DNA from: Sphagnum magellanicum
Taxonomy: Eukaryota; Streptophyta; Sphagnopsida; Sphagnales; Sphagnaceae
Direction: 5' to 3'
DNA length: 64,000 nt
NCBI GenBank assembly: GCA_021904315.1
Contig: CM038912.1
Span: 24,464,949-24,528,948 of the forward strand
Shown one piece after another: positions 21,126 through 33,215 of this stretch. The position numbers were made by a program, and so were the translations under genes. Numbering within the stretch: the stretch's first letter is position 1; each line of letters opens with the position of its first letter. The notes beneath the pieces were generated by a model that saw nothing but the letters and a program-made list of their open reading frames with translations, ran no database searches and was not told where the DNA came from.

Positions 21126-23420
21126 GCCCTAACTCAGTCGGGCGTGGATGTCAACTGCCGCGGAAATCATCGATATCGTTTTACGCCACTGATCGTGGCT
21201 ATTCATTCAAACAGCGTGAAGGTCGCACGGGTCTTGTTAAAGGATCTCAGAGTCGACGTGAATGCATCTGATTACGCGGGTCTAACTGCTTTGCACCGAA
21301 GTCGGAGAGAACTTCTAACAGCAATAATCGACTCCCAAAGGACGGATATAAATTGGAACGCCGTTGACGACATTGGTCGAACACCACTTCTCGAGTTCGC
21401 AAGGATGGATGCTCTAGCAGAAATACGGCAGCTGAGCACAATTGAATCAGTGAACTTCTTAGCAAGATCCATTGATGGGTTCACGACATTGCATGAACAC
21501 GCAGAACGAGAATCACCTTTTCCAACTTGGTTTCAAAAAAGATCTGAAGAGACTGGGTGCACATTTGTCGATGGACTGTTCAAATTGCTTGAAGCGAGAG
21601 GCCATAACTTGCTCACGTTTGTGAATGCCACAGATATTCTAAACCGATCTGCGCTGCACTACTTAGCAGAAGAAGGATCCGTCAAAATGCTGAATCTCTT
21701 GTTGGAAAAGTGCCCTACAGGTATGAGTGTTACTGGTGTTGACCGTCATGGTTTTACACCACTTCATTTGGCTGTTCGAAGGGGACACACAGGCGTGGTA
21801 GAATTGCTTCTTACCGTTCCGAGCATGGATGCGAATGTTGCCGCTACTGTAAATGCGTCCACTCCAAGTGGACTCAAGCCATGGGAACCCGATCATTTGC
21901 AATTGTGTAGGCCAGATTTATTCTCAAAAGCACCCAAGGAGGTACCCACTGCAGGCAACCTCACACCTCTACATTTCGCTGCCATGGATGGGCACACGGA
22001 AATAGTGGATCTACTTCTGAAGTTGCCAGAGATCCATGTTACTCCCTTGGACACGAAAGGACTTTCACCATTTCACTATTCTATACAGAGTGGTCACTCG
22101 GGGGTGGTGAAGCTGTTGCTAGAGAAATTAGAGAAAATAGGAGAGCCGTTCACGTTCTGCGACGAATGGCTTGCACCACTTGACCATTCTATACAGAAAG
22201 GTCACTTGGAGGTGGTGAAGCTGTTGGTAAGGAAAGCGAAGCCGTTCGAGCTCGACAACTACGAGGAGCAAATGAGAATGTTTGAATACTTACTACATGT
22301 GGCCACAGAGCATAATAAGAAGGAAATAGCAGTTGACCTCTTGGATACATTAGGCTCGAAAGCAGAACCACTTGCTCAACCTAGCACCCAAAGCTCCAAC
22401 CATCAGAGCAAGTTATTAGCCATAGCTGCAAGCCAGAATTGCTTCAAAATCATCCGATATGTTTTGGATTTGCATCCAGAGGTGGAGGCAAATGCTTCAT
22501 TTGAATTGGTTGCTCACCGAAACCTGGTCGCCCCTCCTCTTCATTTTGCTGCTCTGGGAGGCCACGTGGACGCTGTCAGAGAACTTTTGAAGCATCCCAA
22601 CCTGGATTTCAATGCCAAGGACAACAAGAAGAGGACACCATTGTTGTGTGCTATTAGAGAAGATCAATTGGAAGTCGTGAAAGCCTTGTGTTTTGATGAT
22701 CCAGCAAAACGCCTAAGGGCCACCGAAGCATATACAGATGGCCGAACTCCCCTCCAAATTGCTACAGAAGCCAACATGAAAGAGATTGAGAAGGTGTTGC
22801 TAGAGCGACCTGAGGTGAAAGATTTTGTTGACAGATCATACAGGGATAGGCAGGTGTTTGTGGATGCTGCAAATTCTCTTCTGGTTGGTGCAGCATTGAT
22901 TGCAAGCGTCACTTTTGCAGGTTGGTTACAACCCCCTCTAGGCTACATTCCAGACTACGAGTTCTCACAACCCTTTCCAGCCCCACCTCAGACACCACAA
23001 TCATATGCTGCAGTGAAGAACCACGCAATTGTCAAGGCATTTTGGGTGTTCAACAGCCTCTCTTTCTTTTTCGCCATTGCAACAGTCTTGGCCGGTGCGG
23101 ACGCAGCCTTGCCAAACCTCCGAGACGACTTCATTGGAAGACAAGTCAAATCAGTAGAGAGAGCCCTCATACGAGCTACCATTCTTTTAGTGATCTCGGT
23201 GGTTTGTGTGCTTGGTGCTTTTGCAAGTGCTGGCTTTGCAGTGCTACCTCCTCTCCTAAAATACGATACTAGTATGATCATCACAGTTTGTTTAGGTGGA
23301 ACAATTTGCATGCTTACTCTTGCAAAAATCATATGGAAACTGTCAACCCCAATTCGCATGCGATTCCTAAAGACTTCAACAACAATGACAGGTGGTGGTC
23401 ATCCCACTGGTTTACCATGA
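20769..23420 (+). CDS. Ankyrin-repeat PGG-domain membrane protein (ACD6/ITN1-like), intact
   Basis: 883 residues in one open frame with no intron needed. The start is the ATG at 20769 in the context GACCATGG; the GTG two codons upstream is not a plausible plant start. Residues 2-119 are four tandem repeats, the last three 29 residues long (ATSVVTTKQQQIFDLLEATK and relatives). The last repeat runs into the first ankyrin helix. About 13 ankyrin repeats follow (about 139-690), with typical phrases FTPLHLAVRRGHT, TPLHFAAMDGHTEIVDLLL and PPLHFAALGGHVDAVRELL. The C terminus is a PGG-type domain with four hydrophobic segments near 700-722, 761-782, 799-826 and 836-856. The usual PPGGY is PPLGY here. 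Plant relatives sit in plasma or ER membranes and act in defence and stress signalling; a role here is inferred. The paralog is at 60759. Confidence 0.93.
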   Translation: MASTSAATTTKQQANTYLVEPTTSDDETQVMAATSVVTTKQQQIFDLLEATKSDEEANADAATSLATANQQANLDLMEAAKSDGEAKAITATPVATTNEQANLDLRQAAKSDDEAQAVAALTQSGVDVNCRGNHRYRFTPLIVAIHSNSVKVARVLLKDLRVDVNASDYAGLTALHRSRRELLTAIIDSQRTDINWNAVDDIGRTPLLEFARMDALAEIRQLSTIESVNFLARSIDGFTTLHEHAERESPFPTWFQKRSEETGCTFVDGLFKLLEARGHNLLTFVNATDILNRSALHYLAEEGSVKMLNLLLEKCPTGMSVTGVDRHGFTPLHLAVRRGHTGVVELLLTVPSMDANVAATVNASTPSGLKPWEPDHLQLCRPDLFSKAPKEVPTAGNLTPLHFAAMDGHTEIVDLLLKLPEIHVTPLDTKGLSPFHYSIQSGHSGVVKLLLEKLEKIGEPFTFCDEWLAPLDHSIQKGHLEVVKLLVRKAKPFELDNYEEQMRMFEYLLHVATEHNKKEIAVDLLDTLGSKAEPLAQPSTQSSNHQSKLLAIAASQNCFKIIRYVLDLHPEVEANASFELVAHRNLVAPPLHFAALGGHVDAVRELLKHPNLDFNAKDNKKRTPLLCAIREDQLEVVKALCFDDPAKRLRATEAYTDGRTPLQIATEANMKEIEKVLLERPEVKDFVDRSYRDRQVFVDAANSLLVGAALIASVTFAGWLQPPLGYIPDYEFSQPFPAPPQTPQSYAAVKNHAIVKAFWVFNSLSFFFAIATVLAGADAALPNLRDDFIGRQVKSVERALIRATILLVISVVCVLGAFASAGFAVLPPLLKYDTSMIITVCLGGTICMLTLAKIIWKLSTPIRMRFLKTSTTMTGGGHPTGLP

Positions 23421-24010
23421 ATTTATTGGACAGCATGCTTATTCAATAGAACTCGAAGGTCTCTTATCATTAGGGTTGAATCTTGTAGGTAAGGTGGGTT
23501 TGTAGTTAGTCTCACCTGCCACATTGCTCAGGCTTTTATGTGATGGCGTAATACAGCTCTTGGAACCATTTTACTTTCTTCACCAATATACATCTATAAT
23601 TGTCTTGCATTCACTGTTATTTCGGGAGGTTTATTTTTGTTGCAAGTGCTCCTACTTGACTTTACTCATCAATATTTTTTTCTCATGTTGTGGGAAGTTC
23701 GGGGGATCAACACAATACCTCCAATGTATGTGTTGCGGAAACTGGAGATTGTTTGGAGAAACAGAGATGCCAATCCCCTGTGTTCCAATTGAGAATGTCT
23801 CTGAAAGCAGTCTTGCAATAAGGTTGTGTGCTTGGTGTAGTGATTCTCCATAGCCATACACTGCAGGCCAGAATATGATTCAAACTCTAGGACAAATTTC
23901 AGACAATGTGCGACTCTCAGAATTCATGTGGCCCAAACCCTTGTTTGCTGTGGACATTCAACCTGTGTCATTCAACATCATCATTCTGCAATCTGGCAAC
24001 TGTATTCCTG
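23421..24010 (+). repeat. Duplicated 3' flank of ankyrin gene 1
   Basis: Aligns with 63411-64000 to the window edge, so the duplication extends beyond the coding region by at least 590 bp. It presumably contains the 3' UTR. Frames of 109 codons in both copies (from 23524 and 63514) start at TTG, not ATG, and lie in this flank. I do not call them genes. Confidence 0.75.
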
Positions 24011-26599
24011 TTATGAGTCCTTGCTGCCCTTTGCCTTTCATGACTTTGTTGGAATGCATTCAACAGATAGAAACGTCAAGAAAGGAGTAAAAACCACAAA
24101 AAAACCCTGCAGAAGGGCATTGAGAAATGTTTGTTTTCTCATTTGGACCTAATATTCTAAATTCTTGAATCTATTTTGCTCCACTCCATGTGGTGCATCT
24201 CTGAGCACTACAAGTAGGGCTCAAGCTCAGCCCCAAGAATGAAATATGGTACACATAGATTTTCCTTATGTGCAGTTAAGTCAAGCTCCTACACAAGTGT
24301 TAAGCCCCTGATTACTCTCTCACGTTTTGACACTGATATGGTAAACGAAGCTGCTTGATAAAGGGGGAAAATATGAGTATTGCAGACACTGGAATTCAGA
24401 AAGTCAGAAAAACTTCCAGAGTCCTTCACCAGTGCGCAATCTGGGGAGCCCGAACAAAATGCCCAAGAAATCCCATAGCAATGGCAGCTGCACAGTAGAT
24501 CCACAAATGTGGTCGAAGGCACCACACAAAACTGAGTCAGAAGGCCTGAATTATCCCAATCTCTCATTGAGAAACCAATCCACTGGAGAACATTGTGGTA
24601 CAGAAATCTCATGATGAATTACATATACTCATTTCTTCGCTTGAGCTGCAAAAGACTACATTCTTGACCACATGTAGTTCTTTCCCTTGGCTTGAGGTTC
24701 TCTTGGTTATGTGCAGCAATGAGTTTCAGACTGTGTTGTTATGCACAAACCACACTTTAGTAAAACCCATCCTCAATCTTGCTTAAGGAGGGGAGTACTA
24801 TGAGGCTAACAAGTATGCAGGAAGGTGCAAGCAAATTGACACCAAAGGATGAGGAAACAGGAAGAGTGAGTTTCTAGAAATCAGTAACCTGAAGCGTTCT
24901 ATCAGGTACCTCATGACCACTGTGGCCACAGGAATGTTGGGGGGTAGGACTACTACATGTAAAAGGGTTCTGCATCCCAAAAAGCTGTAATAATATGCAA
25001 AGATAAAATTATCAAGAAACCCTCATAACAGAGAAATCATTCGCTAAAAAAGAAACCTTGTATGCACAGAGTCTCATGTTAGCTTCCTTTTTGTTACAAA
25101 CTGGTCCAGTAGACTTCAAAGGTGCTGAGTAACTTGTCTAATAAAACCAGCATTCTAATCACAATAACATTCATGTTTCCTTATTGTGCTCAGAAATCTC
25201 AATTTTGGAGCATGGTAGATGGTGGTGTGTGGATCATTCCTAGTTCCAAAATACACATGTGATTTGGCAATGATATCCTATTACAATCCAAGAATTCGGC
25301 ATCCTTACATGGGAACAAAGCACCTTCATGCAACAGTTTGATGGACAATGTTACCTCTCTTCGGTTTTTCTATTGGAAAACTTGTTGGTGTCTTTTTTTT
25401 CTGTCAATGATTCGTAAAGATGGTGGCTATGAGCAACACTACAACACTGTCTGAATTAAGCTAACACCTTTGCACTGCCAATAGAAGAACCAATTACCCT
25501 AAAAATTTCTCCCAACACCTGACCCGGTTAAGTCCAAATGCAACAAGGATATGGCACGTCAGATTATAATTACACCAGCAGATTTTTGTTACACTGCTAG
25601 TGTAACTTCACAAGAGCAGAAAGAACTTTGGAGAATCACATCATTGCAAGGGACAAAAGTGTACTACCTGGAATGGTCAAGCCCCTACCCATTCTGTTGG
25701 GTAAGGTGACAGGTGAGCCAGGTGATGAAGATTATGTCATATAATGAGGTCAAGAAAATGACATAATCTTCTGCCACCCTGGACCTTAATGTTGCTTAGA
25801 ATCCACCTTGTGGATCAATGGTGTCAGTGAGCTTCCATGTGTGGAGAAACTAGAGCAGAGTGTGTTGTTGGGCTATTTAGGACCCTCTGCAGAAATGGTC
25901 ACAACTTCCAACACAGTACAACCCCATTTTGAAGGACTGACAATGGGACCCTGCATGGCTGCTGCTTCAGGAGCTTCCAAAGGTCAAGTGCCCCAAGACA
26001 AGGCCAATTAAGGAGAAGAATTCTAGAACCTTGAAAATTCAGAAACAATGATCACAGATTTGAATAGGCACAAGCTGAGTTCATTCTGAGAATGGGCTTC
26101 CAAGTTTTGCTGCAAGGTTTGATTTTTAGGTGAGGATTGGCAGTGTTGAAGGTGATGAGATAACAAGATTGTTGATAATGATGATGATACAAATGGACCA
26201 GGATTCACACCCCAGTTCCTGGTCTTGCTCAGAAACATTTGCTATATTTCCAATTTTAGCCAAAGAAGGTCAAGAAGTACTTCCAGCTTCAAATTTGTTG
26301 GCTTGCAATTTGAGCAGGTTCACAAACTGGGTTCAAATTGCTCCATCGAAATGGGGCACTCATTCTACTGAAGGGATGTGAACAACAAAACCAAGTCCAA
26401 TGGTGGTGGGTACCATGAAACTTCTGGTTTTAAGGAATTCTATTGCTAGAATCCTCAACAAACCAATGTAACAACTCAAAAACTGCACCAAATTGGAGGA
26501 TTAGAAATGTAAACTCAAACTCCTTGATTAACATAGAGATAAGTTCCATGTGGGTAGTGTGGCCTTTGTGTGGGTGGGAGCCCAAATGCAGGGAATGCT
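24011..26599. other. Unassigned stretch between ankyrin gene 1 and D2
   Basis: No gene recognised. Contains a strong hairpin at 25720-25778 (separate entry). Several small open frames (24289-24612, 25808-26011, 26130-26381) have no recognisable motif. Confidence 0.45.
25720..25778. repeat. Hairpin with 14-bp perfect stem
   Basis: GAAGATTATGTCAT at 25727-25740 is the exact reverse complement of ATGACATAATCTTC at 25758-25771, with a 17-base loop. Allowing a small bulge, pairing continues outwards (CCAGG...TG with CCACCCTGG) to about 20 pairs or more. It could be a foldback transposon relic or the stem of a small RNA precursor; I cannot tell which. Confidence 0.7.
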
Positions 26600-29344
26600 C
26601 ACTAGGTGATACAAGAAGAGCAATGACATTTATTTACCTGATTATACCATCTTCAGAGTTTGAAGGACTTTCTATTCCAACAACTGCTCAATTTACTTTC
26701 AATCAGAAACTCACTGAACTGAACAACTTATTATTCTAAAGCCTGCATTTCAATGACTTAGAATGATTGTTTTTTTGGCATCTCTATACGTCGCTTGTGC
26801 AGCAGCTGCCATAGTACTGAGGTTGGTCAGTCTATAAACACAAATTTTTACATCCAATTTTTCCAACCCTTTTTCTTCATTTTTTTCATATCATTGATTC
26901 ATTTGCAAGGATGCCAGGAATTTGCCTAGAGTTATTGAAAATGAGGAAATATCATCAATGATCATCCCACTCATATGTGACGCATTCCACCATTTTAGAT
27001 GAGACTTTCTACCGTTAACACTAGTAACGCAATGTGATGATGGCTCATAAGGCTTTTATAGGCCTTTCATTTTGGTGTTCTTGTTTTGATAAATAAATGC
27101 AATTGAAATGTAAGGTTCAAGTCCCTCTTTCCCATATTTGGCCCTTAAAATGAGTACAGGTTTCTAGGTCAGAAGAGGGTCTTTGAACCACTACTGGGAG
27201 GTCAACTTGGGTCAAAACATTTTGTGATCCTCCTTTCAATTGCTTTGATTTTCTCTCTTATGAAAATAACAAAGCATAGTGAATCTTTTTTTAAATGAAG
27301 AGAATAGTTTTATTGATTGGGTTTTTTTTGGGTGGGGTAGTCGAGTGGAATGCACACCCTCCTAGCACAAAAGAAGAAAAGAAACGAAAAATCACCAAGT
27401 GCAAAAATAGTTACAATAAGGTCCTACCCTCACAAGGTAAGTGACAATACCATGCAATGCAAGTAGCTTGCCACTCACTTCTAAATGCTAGCCCACGTCG
27501 CTTAGTGAAAAAAATTTAATTAAATTACATATTTTTGGAAGACCTCATGTAGTACACAAAGTAACATTTAAGTACTAAGTAAATTCATGACTTGTCTTTC
27601 AAAGTTTTGAACATTCTTAAGGTCTAGGTGACCATGAATGAAATGCCATATGATTTGCTTGAGCAGATATAGTCAGTTTGAAATTAGGCAGATTTGCAAT
27701 GGCCCCCATACCACTAATGAAGAAGGCAGTGAATTTTGTTTACTATGTAATTTGTTGGCCGGTATATACATCGTATTGGTCATGGTGTTAAGGACCATAT
27801 CACACGGGTATCTAAGTCTAAAGGAATTGGGGTCCATATTTGGATTAGGTGGGTATGAAAAAGTTGACATGCACTACCATTTATCATATGAGCCTATAAC
27901 AGAATGTGGTATACTACATTCTACTAGTTGCCCTTAGTTGCTATGTGGCTGGTATGGGTTGGATGTGACAATGTATCTTAGGATTTCGTATGGTGGGTAT
28001 TGTGTTAGTGTTGAGTTACTTGAAGATGAGTTAGAAGAGACTGGTTACTTGGATCTAGTGTAGTTTTAGATTGCATTTAGTACTGTTTATTTCTTTTGTT
28101 CGAAATTATTACATTTGAAGATAGAATTTGCTTTTCACATAATAAAAAAGTTGACATTTAATATATTTCAATATATTAGTCTCTCAATATCTATCTACAT
28201 ATCATTATCTAACTAATTACAAATTTCGTTATACTCATATTCTAATGTATATATAAAGTTGACTACTTGCCTAACACTCATTGCAACTTGAGAGAGGTGG
28301 GAGGGTGAATACTTTGTTACATTTCAACTAAAATAAATAAATAAATAACTGTTACATTTCCTTCTTCCAACACTCTTTGCGGAGTCTGGAAAAGGAAAAT
28401 CTTGCAACAAATCTTGAAGACAGATAAAATGAACGACCAAATTTCTACAGAAGTGAACAAGCTTGGCTTAGTTCCAAAATAAACATCTGGAAGCAAGCCC
28501 CTATCAAAACATTTTTTTTAAAACAAAAGGTAGTGCTAAGTTTAACTTCAAAACTTGATAAGCTTGTTGGAGATAAAATGACCCTGGGTCCATAATCATT
28601 GGCATTGACATTTTTGTGATTATTTGCAGGAGTTGCCATGCCCATCAGCATCACTTCATCTTGTTGATGCTATAAGAAGATTGTCATATTTATTTATATC
28701 CTCACTCAAAGGCCATGATCACAACGAATGTTTTTGATGAAGTTTGATCCTTGGATCCCAAGGATGGAGTTCAAGTCCTTTATCATCAAGCTACACCAAA
28801 CTACTTCACTTGTTTAAGGGGTGATGAAGGTTGAGGAAGGGGGGGAAATTCAGGAAGGAAGGTGTTTTTCATGTTCACTAGTCCAATTTGATTTGATTTC
28901 TTTTCTTTTCCTTGAACTTATGGTTCAATATGTCCAAACTATCTTAAATAGTGTCCTAGGGTAGGCAAAAAGTTGTGTCTAGTTGTGTGGTGTAATTATG
29001 TTTAGATTTTTGACTCCAACTTTCCCTCTTTGTTTGCAGTTCTGAAAACTTGTGATAACTTAAGGCACGTGTGATTCTCACAATCCTATCTTTTGCACAA
29101 GACAAAAGGCACATCAACTAAATTAACAAATTCTAGGTTTCGAGTTTCAACCCCGCTAAATTCACCTAATCAAATGCCAAACTCAGGATGTGTCCAACAT
29201 GGGAAGTCTAGTAAGATGGAATCCAGTCTCCCACTGCATAGTAGTTTAAAGTTTCAACTTTGTGAACATAATTACAGAATACCAATATAAGGAGATGTCG
29301 AAGACTGTTTTCACAATGTGGAGACTAGTTTTTGGCTCTAAAGG
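26600..29344 (+). repeat. Segmental duplication D, copy D2 (non-coding)
   Basis: Collinear with 14130-16905. Homology starts abruptly at CACTAGGTGATACAAGAAG and ends at CTAAAGG. D2 has ATAAATAAATAAATAA near 28335 where D1 has a poly-A run. It lies 3.2 kb downstream of ankyrin gene 1 in the same orientation as D1, which lies upstream. This is what a tandem array of ankyrin-plus-D units would leave. Confidence 0.82.
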
Positions 29345-29710
29345 TGCTTCTTAATTGGTTTGAAACACGAGGCCATCCAATGAAAAATGGGGAAACATAG
29401 ATAGCATGAAGAGTTGCGAACTAGAGGTGGCCCCTAGGTGTTTTTTGTTTTTAGGCAATTTTCTCATCTACTCAAACTTCTAGGCATGGACACCCATTGG
29501 ATTGTGGCCACCTAAAAAACCCACATAGGGGGGGAGTTGGCATGTTTAGGTTTGTGTATATTCAAGACTCCTTGGCATAGCATCTAGAGGAGTGGATGGA
29601 TGGACTCATCACTACACTTATACCTCGAGGAAGTTAGCACAATGGCTCAAAATGAATTGAAGTTGAAGATTGAGGTAACAATTTTTTGCACTGGAACCCT
29701 AAGTAAGAGA
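29345..29710. other. D2-specific spacer
   Basis: About 370 bases present after D2 but replaced after D1 by the minisatellite, module A and inverted module B. No gene recognised. Confidence 0.45.
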
Positions 29711-29850
29711 GCACACTACCCCAAACAAACTGAAGCAAAGTTGAAACATTTTTTTACAATATCACTTAAAATTAGTCAAGTGTAAGACTTGAAGAGGCCC
29801 ACCAATTTATACTTATCAGCTATGTGGCAGCATTGCATTGTGGCAAAGGG
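29711..29850 (+). repeat. Short duplicated segment shared with 18153-18270
   Basis: Partner of 18153-18270, ending in CAGCTATGTGGCAGCATTGCA. Homology fades after about 29850. Confidence 0.65.
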
Positions 29851-32562
29851 AGGGAGACAACAAGAGGGTGATGGGTGTCTATTGGGATGGGCTAAGGAAG
29901 TGAATGGTAGACTGGTGGAAAGATGAGAATGGGATGGGCAAAGGCACATTGCTCAAAAATGAATGATGGAAGGTTGATGAGGGCAATGAGAAGATGTTTC
30001 AGCATAAAAAATTACACTACAAAGGAAGACTAGAACAAGGGGGGGAAGGGGAGGGGAGTGTCGCAAATGAACATGGGGGGTGACATTGACAACATATTGT
30101 AATTTTAAAGTTGACCCATTTTGTTTTTGTCACACTTCCTACTATGTTTAATAAACCCTAATATGGGAAGTGATAAGCATCTTAAAGTTTATTTAAGGGA
30201 AGAGATAAATTTTCTTATTGATAATCCCAAATCATTAGAGGAATCCTTTTCCCATCACCTTCTTTTCTTTCTTTTTTTTTTGGTGCCTCCATCAAATCCA
30301 ACATAAAATTCATTAATTGTTGTCAAAACAAAAACAAAAAAATGCTTGCAACAATGCAATATAAAAATAGAGGATTACTCAAACAATTGCACTTGAAAGG
30401 ACTCCAACTGGAGGGACACACATGAACATATCTCAAGGACTTCATTTAGCTATAGCTTGGACAGTGCCTCTTAATTAAGGCAATCCTCCCACGTGGGGTA
30501 GAGCACATGGTTGCACAAGGACTAAGACATTTTGGATAGGACGTTTTTGTGAAGTAAGCTCCTTAAGATGTCTTTATCTAGTTTAAACAATCTAATTCAT
30601 TCACTTGTCTTGATCCAAAGACTCTCCTCCAATGGAAAATAGTCACCTACAAAAGCCCTGTTTTGCACACTAAACTTATGTAGGAGGTTAAGTATAGTTC
30701 CAACACTAGTTAGCACTGATTTAATGCCCAATTACACATCCCATTAACATCCAGTTAACATCTAGATTGTGGGTGATACAAAGACATAAGGACTGAAATC
30801 AAAGCCTAGGGTGAACATCCAATTACACATCCCAAATTAACATCCAATTTCCATTAAAATTCAATTAACATCCAACTTCTTGCTCATGCAAAGAGGTGGT
30901 GTAGTCCAAATCAAAAGCATTGTCCATTACAAGCACATGGTAACCTAGAAGTCTTACATGTTTAAAAAGCCAAGCAAGTTCTATTTCCCTACTACAAAGA
31001 AATTATGGAGTATAAAATGTTAGGTTTTTAAAACATTTATGTTTGGTCTTCAAGTCCTGACAATGAGAAATGGACAGAACTGCATTCATGGGCTAAAAAT
31101 TTAACATATCCTGCTTCAAGATCATCCAATGAAGCTTACCCAACCCATACCCTATCCCTGATGCAGTTGGTTATTTTGGGTCATTCCCATGTGCTCCATG
31201 CATGCTAAGAGGTGTCTCTCTCTCTATTATCCTCACCAAAAAGCTCGTTTATGAAGGTTGACATGAGGCAAACTAGAGTTGTGTTGCCCCACAATTTTAC
31301 CTTTGTTGGGGTACAAGCCTAACCCTAGCTATCACATTTTAGGGACACCGTTTCAAGGCCCATGAAGTCTCAATTTTCCACACCCTTGCTAAAAATTTCA
31401 CTTGTTGTTCCCTAAGTACATTGTAAAGAGGAGACATTTGGTCCCTTTTTTTTATTAAGGATGAACCTAAAACTTGACTTTGACATTTGATAAATGTCAA
31501 GAACCTAGAGATTTTGGGGTATCCATTTGGCTTTGGGAATTGATCTTCCAATAATGTTTTAGCTAAGCAAGTACCTAATGTGCTGCAAGTCGTGTTGAAG
31601 CATCCTCTATGTAAAAAATCTCTTGAGTTCCAATCTCTTGAATTTGAAAAGGAAATTTATGGGGACAGTAGTTTGCACACGAATAATAGAAATTTTATAC
31701 TTCATTTTGCAAAACCCAATTGATTTTAATATAAGCATGATTTGGGTTAATGAATTTTCAATTGGACCTGATTACTTTTCAAAACTTGTATAAATATTAA
31801 TTATATCCTATAAAAATATATCAAAACCATACCTCACATTGTCAAGTGGAGTAGGGGTTGCTCACTAGATGAAATGGATTTCCTTGGATTTCCTTTCTTA
31901 TTGCTAAAACAAGAGGGGGGAAAGGTTAACAACTCAATCGGGAAACTCATTTCTGGTAACCCTAATTTCAACCAACCTCACCCAATACACACACCTCTTC
32001 CCTCTTTATAGAAGATGACTGAAGAAGACAAAAAGGTGTAATTTAAGAAAGAATTTTTTTAAAGCTAACTTAGGAGCCTCAGTCTTAAAGCACCCTAAAG
32101 CAACAACACCGGCATGTGGACTTCATGAATTATAAAGCCGTCCCTAATTAGTATGAACCCGGGCATTGAGGTGAGCAGTCTTGGTTTATTTGCCCAAAGA
32201 TGATGATGACAAAATGTAGAGAGTTATTATAGAGCCACAATTTAGGGTTTGAACCCATTCAGAATTAGTAGTATGAGCCCTTATTATTAGGGGTGTGCTG
32301 TGTTGGACTTGTTGGCCAAAACACTATCATTACAAATTTAATGTGTTTTGGAGTTATCCAGAGCTAGGATTTAGGGTTTGACGTAGAATGTGTGGGGTTG
32401 AAAATGGACAGACAGTGGCTATAATGAGTTATACGGGTTCTTGCCACTTGGTCGATTTTGAGTATCATGTTCTTTATCCGGTTTACAAAGTAACCAAACC
32501 CGCAAGATCAATCTCCTACTAGAATTCCATTGTGCTATGAGGCTCTTGCTCGGACCGGACCC
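29851..32562. other. AT-rich intergenic stretch
   Basis: No gene recognised. Near 30725-30880 a phrase containing TTACACATCCC and TTAACATCCA is imperfectly duplicated about 90-100 bp apart. Otherwise featureless at the level I can read. Confidence 0.45.
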
Positions 32563-32565
32563 TTA

Positions 32566-32785
32566 AGGTGCATTCACACTTGGTGTTAAGGACTCTACTG
32601 CTGAGTCCTCATCTAACACTATCCTAGCCATTTAGGACTTAAACCTAGTTACCATGAAAATTTTATGTTAAGCTAAACTTCACTTAACAATAATAAGTTA
32701 TCCGTCATTTTAACATTGGGTGCCACCTAGGATGCCACTTAGATTCTCATTTAACACTCACTTAGCATCAAGTGTGAATGCACCA
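32566..32785. mobile_element. MITE, family 1 copy 1
   Basis: 220 bp with inverted termini AGGTGCATTCACACTTG...CAAGTGTGAATGCACCA. It aligns end to end with 33000-33212 (shared AGGACT, AACATTGGGTGCCACC, GCCAC). Flanking triplets are TTA and TCA, one change from a 3-bp duplication. No coding capacity. The TTA/TAA preference suggests a PIF/Harbinger relative, tentatively. Confidence 0.75.
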
Positions 32786-32999
32786 TCAGCATCTTGGAAC
32801 CTGCACTGCACAACTTGTTTCCTATTGAAAACCTAAACTGAATTACCTAGTGGTGCAATTTTTCTTCACACAAGCTCTGGCTCTTTCAGCAACTAATAAA
32901 TGGGTTTTTTAAATCCTAGTAGGTGGGATGTACCCTTTAGTTGTGTGGCGATATTTAATTGGTGGTTTAATAATAACGTGTCATAGTTTATGAGTTTAA

Positions 33000-33212
33000 A
33001 GGTGCATTCACACTTGGTGTTCAGGACTCTAGTATTAAGTCCCCTAACACCAAGCTAGTCATTTAGGACCTAAACCTATTTATCATGAAGATTTCATGTT
33101 AAGATAACATTCACTTAATGTTCAACAATCACTCATTTAACATTGGGTGCCACCTTAGATGCCACCTAAATTTTCACTTAACACTGACTTAACATTAGGT
33201 GTGAATGCACCT
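33000..33212. mobile_element. MITE, family 1 copy 2
   Basis: 213 bp with termini AGGTGCATTCACAC and GTGTGAATGCACCT and an exact TAA duplication at 32997-32999 and 33213-33215. Same orientation as copy 1, 215 bp away. Two copies of one family so close together suggest local transposition or a duplicated target. Confidence 0.8.
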
Positions 33213-33215
33213 TAA

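Noticed and set aside
23524-23853. 109-codon open frame after ankyrin gene 1, with a same-length twin at 63514-63843
   Set aside because: Begins with TTG, not ATG, lies in the duplicated 3' flank and has no recognisable motif. Equal length follows from recent duplication.
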